Origin: Pseudomonadota bacterium
GTDB taxonomy: Bacteria; Pseudomonadota; Gammaproteobacteria; Burkholderiales; Burkholderiaceae_E
Assembly (NCBI GenBank): GCA_023389175.1
Contig: JAEWEW010000062.1
Location: 1 to 8,097, forward strand
Direction of reading: 5' to 3'
Length of the DNA: 8,097 bases
Each line of letters starts with the position of its first letter. Position 1 is the first letter of the stretch. A program made the position numbers and the translations under genes. Under the pieces are notes generated by a model. That model did not search any database. It saw nothing but the letters and a program-made list of their open reading frames with translations, and was not told where the DNA came from. Of this stretch, positions 1 to 5,028 are shown in pieces.

Positions 1-108
1 GTCAAGCCGACCGGCTTCGAGGTGCAGGTGCCTGCGTTCGTGGAGACCGGCGACCGGATCGAGATCGACACGCGTACCGGCGAGTACCGCAGCCGCGTCA
101 AGGCCTAG
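1..108 (+). CDS. efp: Elongation factor P, C-terminal end (5' part outside window)
   Basis: The frame is open from the left edge to a TAG at 106-108 and encodes the last 35 residues of translation elongation factor P. EF-P binds the ribosome between the P and E sites and relieves stalling at polyproline stretches. The visible part is the last beta-strands of the C-terminal OB (S1-like) domain. The closing signature [13 protein letters not shown] is nearly the family consensus (DTRTGEYxSRVK), which makes the assignment firm despite the short length. The modified lysine loop of domain I lies outside the window, so its modification type cannot be read. The stop codon lies inside the 3' end of the convergent receiver-like gene, giving an 11-nt tail overlap. 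Confidence 0.95.
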   Translation, partial: VKPTGFEVQVPAFVETGDRIEIDTRTGEYRSRVKA

Positions 109-1009
109 CGGTCACCGCCTCCGGCGCCCGCCCGTCCCGCCGCTTCGGCGGGCGCTGCTGCCGCAGATGGCGCATCACCACGCGGCGCACCGTCGCGTGC
201 AGCGTGCTGAGGGTCACCGGCTTGCCGAGATAGCCGCTGCTGCCCGCCCATGCCGCCTTCGCGAGATCCAGGATGCCCGACCGTGCGCTCAGCACGATCA
301 CCGGCATGCGCAGCGGCGAGTCGTGCTTGAGCCGGCGCAGCATGGCGAGACCGTCGCCATCGGGCTGTCGCGGCTCCAGGATCACCAACTCGTAGGTCCG
401 CATCGAGAGCACGTCCTCGGCCTGGCCGAGGCTGCCGACGCCTTCCGCGTCCACGCCGATCTGGCGCAGCGCCACCGCGAGCTGGCTGCGCACCGAGGGA
501 CTCGGCTCCACCAGCAACGCCCGCGGCGGCCGCCCGGCGACCAGCGGCAGGCGGTTGTCCTCGTCCGGCTGGATCAAGCGGGTCGACAGGCGCCGCGTGC
601 GCTCGCGCAACGACACCGACTCCGCGGCCTTGTTGAGCACGCCGAGCACGTCGAGGCTGAAGGTTGCGAAGAGCAGGTCGTCGTGACCGCGGCGCGCATC
701 GGCACGCCGCCCGACGCCGATCACCTGTACCGCCTGGGGCACGCTGCGCAGCGTCCTCGCGATCTCCGCGCCGCCCTTCGCGGTCAGGTCGACCAGGGCG
801 ATGTCGAACTCGCCGGGACCGCGATGCTCCGCGACGCGAAAGCGGTAATTGTTGTGGCGCGCATGCCGGACGATGATCTCGAGCATGCGCTGGAAGCGGT
901 GCCCCAGTCCGAATACCGCGATCCGGTAGCACGGCCGCGCATCGAACGGCGCGGGCTCCTCCTGACTTGCTGGCACACTCTCCCCGCTGGCCTCTATGTC
1001 TGGGCGCAT
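98..1009 (-). CDS. Two-domain response-regulator-like protein with a degenerate receiver
   Basis: The product is 303 aa with no DNA-binding or enzymatic output domain visible. Residues about 162-285 form a receiver (REC) fold: strand RALLVE, strand YELVILE, strand MPVIVLSA, then GYLGKP with the conserved Lys263. The phospho-acceptor position is Glu212 rather than Asp, and the usual acidic pair is Glu168-Pro169; Ser241 occupies the Thr/Ser switch position. Residues about 28-140 look like a second, more diverged receiver-type fold (YRIAVFG, then FDIALVD with Asp74) but lack a recognisable conserved Lys. By analogy with other pseudo-receivers it may be a phosphorylation-independent protein-interaction module. 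The start is uncertain: no good Shine-Dalgarno precedes the ATG at 1009, while an in-frame GTG at 976 has GGGGAG 3 nt upstream. The gene lies downstream of, and in the same direction as, the DUF3579-like gene. Confidence 0.8.
   Translation of the reverse strand: MRPDIEASGESVPASQEEPAPFDARPCYRIAVFGLGHRFQRMLEIIVRHARHNNYRFRVAEHRGPGEFDIALVDLTAKGGAEIARTLRSVPQAVQVIGVGRRADARRGHDDLLFATFSLDVLGVLNKAAESVSLRERTRRLSTRLIQPDEDNRLPLVAGRPPRALLVEPSPSVRSQLAVALRQIGVDAEGVGSLGQAEDVLSMRTYELVILEPRQPDGDGLAMLRRLKHDSPLRMPVIVLSARSGILDLAKAAWAGSSGYLGKPVTLSTLHATVRRVVMRHLRQQRPPKRRDGRAPEAVTARP
136..152. terminator. GC hairpin just past efp, inside the opposing gene
   Basis: CCCGCCG (136-142) and CGGCGGG (146-152) form a perfect 7-bp stem around a CTT loop, 27 nt after the efp stop. 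No T-run follows, so this is not a canonical intrinsic terminator. It could still be the efp 3' end, or simply a by-product of GC-rich Arg/Pro codons in the opposing gene that covers it. Confidence 0.3.
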
Positions 1010-1116
1010 TGTAGCGGGGTTCGGCCGAAAGACCAGCGCTCCGCGACGCCAAAATCCCTACGATTCAGGACCTTGGAAACAAGTCTTGCCAGACAGCACT
1101 AAATCGTCGGCGGGCT
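1010..1116 (-). other. Intergenic gap between the DUF3579-like and receiver-like genes
   Basis: This 107-nt gap is less GC-rich than its surroundings. On the minus strand TACAAT (1013-1008) is a good -10 match but overlaps the annotated ATG of the receiver-like gene. The hexamer 17 nt upstream (CTGGTC) is a poor -35. If the -10 is real, the first ATG would not be transcribed and the GTG at 976 would be the start. No terminator hairpin with a T-run is seen after the DUF3579-like stop. Confidence 0.25.
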
Positions 1117-1515
1117 TTACGCAGCGGTCTGCCCGGAGTCGGCGCTGCCGGCCGCGGGCGGATCGCCGGCCTCGCGCACCAGCGGCTCCAGCCGCAGTCC
1201 GTTGTCGCGCGCAAATCCGAGCAGGAAGTTGTAGGCCATCGGCTCGAGGTCGCGCAGCGCGGGATCGACGATCACGCACTTGAAGCCGCCGCGCATGGAC
1301 GGCACGACATACGGCGAATAGGACAGGTGATGCTGGCTGCCGGCCTTGCCGGGCCGGAATGCGGCCATCACGCCCGCCAGGCGCTCGGCCCAGTCGCTCG
1401 GGCGGAAGGCACGACCATCGCCGGTCTGGCCGACGATCACGAACTTGCGCATGTCGTTGCCCGGCGATTCTTCGCCACCCGGCAACGGCGCGCCGTTGCG
1501 GTCGTCCTGCTGCAT
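1117..1515 (-). CDS. DUF3579-like conserved protein
   Basis: From the ATG at 1515 the product is 132 aa. The core runs from MRKFVIVGQTGDG through RAFRPSDWAERLAG and ends near VIVDPALRDLEPMAYNFLLGF, a pattern I associate with the DUF3579 family, small cytoplasmic proteins of unknown function common beside arg genes in Betaproteobacteria. No signal peptide, membrane segment or catalytic motif is visible. The tail is Ala/Gly/Asp-rich and probably disordered. The frame extends up to 1572, but that would overlap the argD start. The ATG at 1515 leaves a 55-nt divergent region, while the ATG at 1452 would give a 111-aa core-only protein with no Shine-Dalgarno. The only strong Shine-Dalgarno (AGGAGG, 1544-1539) is 23 nt from the ATG at 1515 and lies in an inverted repeat. 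Family assignment is from memory of the pattern; function is unknown. Confidence 0.75.
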   Translation of the reverse strand: MQQDDRNGAPLPGGEESPGNDMRKFVIVGQTGDGRAFRPSDWAERLAGVMAAFRPGKAGSQHHLSYSPYVVPSMRGGFKCVIVDPALRDLEPMAYNFLLGFARDNGLRLEPLVREAGDPPAAGSADSGQTAA

Positions 1516-1518
1516 CGC

Positions 1519-1544
1519 AGGATGATAACCTTCCGTTACCTCCT
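1519..1544. promoter_or_regulatory. Dyad in the divergent DUF3579-like/argD region
   Basis: On the plus strand the arms are AGGA-T-GATAAC (1519-1529) and GTTACC-TCCT (1535-1544), separated by CTTCC. There is one mismatch and one bulged base. It may be a protein operator for argD or its divergent neighbour. It may also fold in the minus-strand mRNA, where the mismatch becomes a G-U pair and the stem would enclose the AGGAGG upstream of the DUF3579-like gene. It does not resemble an E. coli-type ArgR box. Confidence 0.35.
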
Positions 1545-1570
1545 CTCTCCGGGTCACCCAAGGAACCATC

Positions 1571-2764
1571 ATGACTGCTGCCTCACCCCTGATGTCGACC
1601 TATCCGCCCCAGCCGGTCGCCTTCGAGCGCGGTGAAGGCGTGCGCCTGTACGACACGCAGGGACGGCGCTATCTCGACTGCCTCGCCGGGATCGCGGTCA
1701 ACACGCTCGGCCATGCCCATCCACGGCTGGTTGCGGCGCTCACCGACCAGATCCGCAAGATCATCCACACGTCCAACCTGTTCGAGGTGCCGCTGCAGCG
1801 CCAGGTCGCGAGCCATCTGGTCCGCCTCTCCGGGATGACCAACGTGTTCTTCTGCAACTCCGGGCTCGAGGCGAACGAGGCGGCGATCAAGATCGCGCGT
1901 CTCTACGGTCACAACCGCGGCGTCAAGGAGCCGCACATCGTGGTCTACGAGAAGGCCTTCCACGGCCGTTCGCTCGCCACCTTGTCCGCCACCGGCAACG
2001 AGAAGGTGCAGAAGGGCTTCGAGCCGCTGGTGCCCGGCTTCGTGCGCGTGCCGCTCAACGACATGGCGGCGCTGCGGGCCGCCGGGGATGCGGACCCGCA
2101 GATCGTGGCGGTGTTCCTCGAGGCGATCCAGGGCGAAGGCGGCATCTCCAGCGCGCACCTGGAGTACCTGCGCGAGGTGCGCAAGCTCTGCGACGAGCGC
2201 GGCTGGCTGCTGATGATCGACGAGGTCCAGTGCGGCACCGGCCGCACCGGCCGCTGGTTCGCGCACCAGTGGGCAGGCATCGTCCCCGACGTCATGCCGC
2301 TCGCGAAGGGCCTGGGCTCGGGCGTGCCGATCGGCGCGGTGGTCGCGCGCGGCGAAGCAGCCGAGACGTTCAAGCCGGGCAATCACGGCACCACCTTCGG
2401 AGGCAATCCGCTCGCGATGCGCGCGGCGCTCACCACCATCGAGGTGATGGAGGAGGAGAAGCTGCTCGACAACGCCGCGCGGATCGGCGCGATGCTGCGC
2501 GACGGCATCGAAGCCGGACTCGAAGGCGTGCCCGGCTTCGTGGAGCTCCGCGGCCGCGGCCTGATGATCGGTGTCGCGCTCGACCGCCCATGCGGCGTCC
2601 TGGTCAAGGAAGCGCTCGATGCGGGACTGGTGCTGAACGTGACCGCGGATTCGGTGATCCGGCTGCTTCCGCCGCTCATCTTCAGCGAGGATGACGCCCG
2701 CGAGCTGCTCGATACGCTGATACCGATCGTGCGCCGCTTCCTCGGCGCGCCGGCGCGGGCCTGA
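1571..2764 (+). CDS. argD: Acetylornithine aminotransferase
   Basis: This 397-aa class III PLP-dependent aminotransferase is cytosolic. It transfers an amino group from glutamate to N-acetylglutamate semialdehyde, giving N-acetylornithine in arginine biosynthesis; many ArgD enzymes also act as succinyldiaminopimelate aminotransferase in lysine synthesis. Family motifs are intact: NSGLEAN (N96-N102) for phosphate binding, FHG (F130-G132) stacking on PLP, E184 in FLEAIQGEGG, DEVQ with D217 on the pyridine nitrogen, Schiff-base Lys246 in LAKGLGSGVPIGA, and HGTTFGGNP (from H272). The length is typical. The ATG at 1571 is chosen for AAGGA at 1560-1564, 6 nt upstream. A later ATG (codon 8) has no such site. 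argF follows after 26 nt in the same direction. Other omega-aminotransferases are possible by fold, but the argF neighbour settles the call. Confidence 0.95.
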   Translation: MTAASPLMSTYPPQPVAFERGEGVRLYDTQGRRYLDCLAGIAVNTLGHAHPRLVAALTDQIRKIIHTSNLFEVPLQRQVASHLVRLSGMTNVFFCNSGLEANEAAIKIARLYGHNRGVKEPHIVVYEKAFHGRSLATLSATGNEKVQKGFEPLVPGFVRVPLNDMAALRAAGDADPQIVAVFLEAIQGEGGISSAHLEYLREVRKLCDERGWLLMIDEVQCGTGRTGRWFAHQWAGIVPDVMPLAKGLGSGVPIGAVVARGEAAETFKPGNHGTTFGGNPLAMRAALTTIEVMEEEKLLDNAARIGAMLRDGIEAGLEGVPGFVELRGRGLMIGVALDRPCGVLVKEALDAGLVLNVTADSVIRLLPPLIFSEDDARELLDTLIPIVRRFLGAPARA

Positions 2765-2790
2765 GCCCGGCAGCGGAGGATTCCGAGCCG

Positions 2791-3711
2791 ATGGCCATCA
2801 AGCATTTCCTGCGCTTCGACGACTTCAGCCGCGAGGAGCTGGACTACCTCTTCTCGCGCACCCGTTTCATCAAGGACCGCTTCAAGCGCTACCAGCCCTA
2901 CCATCCGCTGGCCGATCGCACGCTCGTGATGATCTTCGAGAAGGCCTCCACCCGCACGCGCCTGTCGTTCGAAGCCGGCATGCACCAGCTCGGCGGCGCG
3001 GCGATCTATCTCAACACCCGCGACTCGCAGCTCGGCCGCGGCGAGCCGGTGGAGGACGCTGCGCAGGTGATCTCGCGCATGTGCGACATCGTGATGATCC
3101 GCACCTTCGAGCAGACGATCGTCGAGCGCTTCGCCGCGCATTCCCGCGTGCCGGTGATCAACGGGCTCACCAACGAATACCATCCCTGCCAGGTGCTGGC
3201 GGACGTCTTCACCTACATCGAGCATCGCGGCTCGCTGGAAGGCCGCATCGTGGCCTGGGTGGGCGACGCCAACAACATGAGCTACACCTGGATCCAGGCG
3301 GCCCGCCTGCTCGGATTCATGGTGCATGTCTGCACCCCGGCCGGCTATCCAATCGACCCGGCACTGGTGGCCGAGACCGACCACGCGCACTTCCGGCTCT
3401 TCGAGGATCCGATGAAGGCCTGCGAGGGCGCGGACCTGGTGACCACCGACGTGTGGACCAGCATGGGCTTCGAGGCCGAGGACAGCGATCGTCGCGAGGC
3501 GTTCGCCGACTTCTGCGTCGACGAGGAGATGATGGCGGTGGCGCAGCGGGACGCGCTCTTCATGCACTGCCTGCCGGCCCACCGCGGCGAGGAGGTTACC
3601 GCGGGCGTGATCGACGGACCGCAGTCGGTGGTCTGGGACGAGGCGGAGAACCGCCTGCACGTGCAGAAGGCCCTGCTGGAGTACCTGCTGATCGGCCGGC
3701 TGCCGACCTGA
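2791..3711 (+). CDS. argF: Ornithine carbamoyltransferase
   Basis: This 306-aa enzyme catalyses carbamoyl phosphate + ornithine to citrulline + phosphate, a cytosolic step of arginine synthesis, normally as a trimer. The N-terminal half holds the carbamoyl-phosphate loop STRTR (S53-R57), followed by HPCQ (H131-Q134). The C-terminal half holds the ornithine-binding SMG loop (S224-G226) and the catalytic HCLP motif (H259-P262) within MHCLPAHRGEE. No key residue is missing and the length is at the compact anabolic end of the family. GGAGGA (2775-2780) lies 10 nt before the ATG. The 26-nt gap after argD without a terminator indicates co-transcription. A catabolic arcB-type enzyme is unlikely because argD precedes it and no arcA or arcC is seen. 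Confidence 0.96.
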   Translation: MAIKHFLRFDDFSREELDYLFSRTRFIKDRFKRYQPYHPLADRTLVMIFEKASTRTRLSFEAGMHQLGGAAIYLNTRDSQLGRGEPVEDAAQVISRMCDIVMIRTFEQTIVERFAAHSRVPVINGLTNEYHPCQVLADVFTYIEHRGSLEGRIVAWVGDANNMSYTWIQAARLLGFMVHVCTPAGYPIDPALVAETDHAHFRLFEDPMKACEGADLVTTDVWTSMGFEAEDSDRREAFADFCVDEEMMAVAQRDALFMHCLPAHRGEEVTAGVIDGPQSVVWDEAENRLHVQKALLEYLLIGRLPT

Positions 3712-3732
3712 GCGGCGGCTCCGCGGCAAGAC

Positions 3733-3760
3733 GACCGTCCTCGTCGCCCGAGGACGAGTC
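3733..3760. terminator. Hairpin between convergent argF and the unknown gene
   Basis: CGTCCTCG (3736-3743) pairs perfectly with CGAGGACG (3749-3756) around a 5-nt loop. Three more pairs (GAC 3733-3735 with GTC 3758-3760) extend the stem past a bulged A3757. It fills most of the 54-nt space between the two convergent stops and is positioned to serve both. No T-run follows on either strand, so intrinsic termination is uncertain; it may protect 3' ends. Confidence 0.45.
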
Positions 3761-3765
3761 AGAAG

Positions 3766-4500
3766 CTAGCGACAGAGATGCAGGCGCACCCCGGGGCGGC
3801 CGTTGGCCGGCCGGATGGCGGGGCCGATCTCGTCGAGATCGATGCGGCGCGGCGTCGCGCGGCGCACCCCGTCGGTGCTCGGCATGAGCGCGACGGCCCG
3901 GTAGGAGCCACTCAGCAACAGGTTGCACTTGCGCAGCTGCGACAGCGATGCGCTCGCCTCGCCGGCCGCCCGGTCGATGAGCTCCTCCAGCCGGCCGAAC
4001 GCCGGCCGCTCGATCAACGCCATCATCACGTCCCGCAGTGCGCGGTGGTAGGCGACGCACTCGTCGAACAGCGGTGACTCGGGCAGCGGATAGAAGCCGT
4101 AGCGCGGCAGCAACTCGCGCACCTCGCGGTCGATGGTCGGCTGGTCCGGCTCCAGCAACGCCAGGATCTCGGAAGCCACCGATTTCTCGACCTGGCCGGT
4201 CAGCTCGCTGATCCGCATCAGCAGATCGGGATAGGTGCGCGAGGCACCGTCCCGGAAGTCGGAAAGGATGGCGAACAGGTCGTCCCGGCGCATCCGGAGC
4301 TTGCCGCGCATGCCGGCATGCCGACAGAGCTGGCGCTGGAACTCCGCGTCGGCGGTCACGTCGACCGTGCCGATGCGCTCCAACAACCAGGCGTGATCCC
4401 GGGCCCCGGCGACGACTCGCCGGACCGTGGCAGCCGCAGTGGCTTCGATGTCGCGCAGGAGTCGGTCCGCGGCGATGGCGTCGATGGTGGGTCCGGGCAT
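3766..4500 (-). CDS. Uncharacterised helical protein
   Basis: I do not recognise this family. From the ATG at 4500 the product is 244 aa, mostly predicted helix and rich in Arg, Glu, Asp, Leu and Ala, with no signal peptide, membrane segment or nucleotide-binding motif. The region with the most conserved-looking composition is LLPRYGFYPLPESPLFDEC, followed by a helix with YHRALRDVMMALIERP and a final part around KCNLLLSGSYRAVALMP. Three Cys residues are scattered and do not form a metal-binding pair. The frame is open up to 4629, but the extra N-terminus is Arg/Pro/Ser-rich low-complexity sequence with no clear start. Only a weak GAG precedes the ATG at 4500, so the start is provisional. The gene is convergent with argF and has no same-strand partner here. 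The long frame and protein-like composition support a real gene. Confidence 0.65.
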   Translation of the reverse strand: MPGPTIDAIAADRLLRDIEATAAATVRRVVAGARDHAWLLERIGTVDVTADAEFQRQLCRHAGMRGKLRMRRDDLFAILSDFRDGASRTYPDLLMRISELTGQVEKSVASEILALLEPDQPTIDREVRELLPRYGFYPLPESPLFDECVAYHRALRDVMMALIERPAFGRLEELIDRAAGEASASLSQLRKCNLLLSGSYRAVALMPSTDGVRRATPRRIDLDEIGPAIRPANGRPGVRLHLCR

Positions 4501-4797
4501 CAGGGGCTCGTGGTCAGTGCATGGGGAATGCCCCGATGATGGCCGCGCGGCCTTCGCCCACCCCGCGTGCCGGGATGCCCGGCCCGCCGACCCGGACCGA
4601 CGGCCCGCAAGTGTTGCAGGGATGCACACAACCGGCCAACGCCGGCCGCGCCAGCGCCGGCCGGACCGGCTCGGGGCGGGTGGGCGCCGACGCGGCCGGA
4701 TACACGCGGGCTACAAACCAGCCGACGGTCGACGCCATTCCGATACGAGCGGCGCGAATACTCCGTTCCTGCGGGCGCCGGCCGCCCGCGGAGCATC
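4501..4797. other. GC-rich non-coding region between divergent genes
   Basis: No convincing gene is seen in these 297 nt. Several frames are open because of the GC content, but their translations are Arg/Pro/Ala-rich and resemble no protein I know. GCCGGC/CCGGCC-type motifs recur (about 4631-4700), and GCCGGG-ATG-CCCGGC forms a 6-bp inverted repeat at 4569-4583. An imperfect inverted repeat with GTGTTGCA and TGCACAC arms lies at 4611-4629. The promoter of the minus-strand unknown gene should be here, but I could not pick -35/-10 boxes with confidence. Confidence 0.5.
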
Positions 4798-4827
4798 TTG
4801 ACAGTGCCCGATCCAGGCTCCTATAGT
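4798..4827 (+). promoter_or_regulatory. Strong sigma-70-type promoter of the osmC-FMO-cysK operon
   Basis: TTGACA (4798-4803) is a perfect -35 and TATAGT (4822-4827) matches the -10 consensus at 5 of 6 positions, with an 18-bp spacer. The local sequence after 4821 is sharply AT-rich compared with the region. The expected start is about 7 nt after the -10, near A4834. That puts the osmC start about 190 nt into the transcript, a long leader for such a compact region. Confidence 0.8.
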
Positions 4828-4876
4828 TTGAACATGTGTTTAATCCGTTCGTTTAATCTCGTTGTTCAATCCGGAC
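4826..4876 (+). repeat. GTTTAATC-type direct repeats, 13-nt period, over the promoter start
   Basis: GTTTAATC occurs at 4838-4845 and 4851-4858 and GTTCAATC at 4864-4871, each 13 nt after the last. A diverged copy, GTTTGAAC, sits at 4826-4833 on the -10. The same stretch holds an imperfect palindrome, TTGAACA-TG-TGTTTAA (4828-4843, one mismatched arm pair), and distant perfect arms TTGAACA (4828-4834) and TGTTCAA (4863-4869). The placement over the -10 and +1 is that of a repressor operator, possibly for a TetR-type regulator. No regulator gene is in the window. Confidence 0.55.
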
Positions 4877-5028
4877 GCCGGCTTCCCGGCGCCAGGATCG
4901 CGACCGCCCCGGCCCGTGCCTGCTGCTGCGCGCACCCTGGAGCGGCGAAGTACCCGCAGCGAAGGCTCCCGGCCTCGTCGCTGCGGTTGACCGCCAACCT
5001 CCCACTCCCCAGAGGAGTACGACCATGA
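4834..5028 (+). CDS. Candidate leaderless upstream ORF with Cys-Cys-Cys run
   Basis: This 64-codon frame starts with MCLIRSFNLVVQSG and contains a triple TGC run (codons 30-32, 4921-4929). Its ATG falls exactly at the predicted transcription start, so it could be translated leaderless; there is no Shine-Dalgarno. Its TGA (5026-5028) overlaps the osmC ATG in an ATGA arrangement, the usual geometry of translational coupling. The operon includes a cysteine synthase, so a cysteine-sensing leader peptide is plausible by analogy with polycysteine leader ORFs described in mycobacteria. Against it: the frame is also open upstream to 4567, as expected by chance in GC-rich DNA, and apart from the Cys run the peptide is unremarkable. 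Treat it as a hypothesis; the alternative is an untranslated leader. Confidence 0.35.
   Translation: MCLIRSFNLVVQSGRRLPGARIATAPARACCCAHPGAAKYPQRRLPASSLRLTANLPLPRGVRP
4954..4986 (+). promoter_or_regulatory. Strong leader hairpin with an alternative pairing partner
   Basis: CCGCAGCGA (4954-4962) pairs perfectly with TCGCTGCGG (4978-4986), and AGGC (4963-4966) with GCCT (4972-4975), leaving a 5-nt loop and a 2-nt bulge. The 5' arm can instead pair with GCTGCG (4925-4930), which lies in the Cys-codon run. The two structures exclude each other. No T-run follows, so any control would act on translation or through Rho rather than intrinsic termination. Confidence 0.4.
5004..5018 (+). promoter_or_regulatory. 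Hairpin holding the osmC ribosome binding site
   Basis: The osmC Shine-Dalgarno AGAGGAG (5011-5017) is 7 nt from the ATG and very strong. Its GGAGT part (5014-5018) can pair with ACTCC (5004-5008) around a 5-nt loop, a modest 5-bp stem that would hide the site. A ribosome finishing the candidate upstream ORF would open it. Confidence 0.35.

Noticed and set aside
1008..1013. TACAAT on the minus strand as a promoter -10
   Set aside because: It lacks a credible -35 and sits on the annotated start codon; kept only as a note on start choice.
167..1102. Long plus-strand open frame opposite the receiver-like gene
   Set aside because: Its His/Arg/Ala-rich translation has no domain, and the minus-strand frame carries a recognisable receiver fold; this is a GC-driven shadow.
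1490..1570. ArgR box and sigma-70 promoter for argD
   Set aside because: No match to the known ArgR consensus. The best -35/-10 pair (TTGCGG and GATGAT, 19-bp spacing) is too weak to annotate.
1516..1572. Extending the DUF3579-like gene to the ATG at 1572 or the GTG at 1557
   Set aside because: It would overlap the argD start and ribosome site and adds residues outside the family core, with no Shine-Dalgarno upstream.
2383..3729. 448-codon minus-strand open frame over argD-argF
   Set aside because: It lies opposite two enzymes with complete catalytic motifs and its translation is His/Arg/Ala-rich with no recognisable domain.
4501..4629. N-terminal extension of the unknown minus-strand protein to 4629
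   Set aside because: The extra 43 residues are Arg/Ser/Pro/Gly low complexity and the codons read like GC-rich spacer.
4567..4833. Plus-strand frames across the region before the promoter
   Set aside because: They cross the promoter boxes, so they could not be made from the promoter seen, and translate into Arg/Pro/Ala-rich sequence.
4826..4876. CRISPR array or replication iterons
   Set aside because: Repeats of 8 nt at 13-nt spacing in a promoter are too short for CRISPR, and no cas, rep or DnaA-box context is present.
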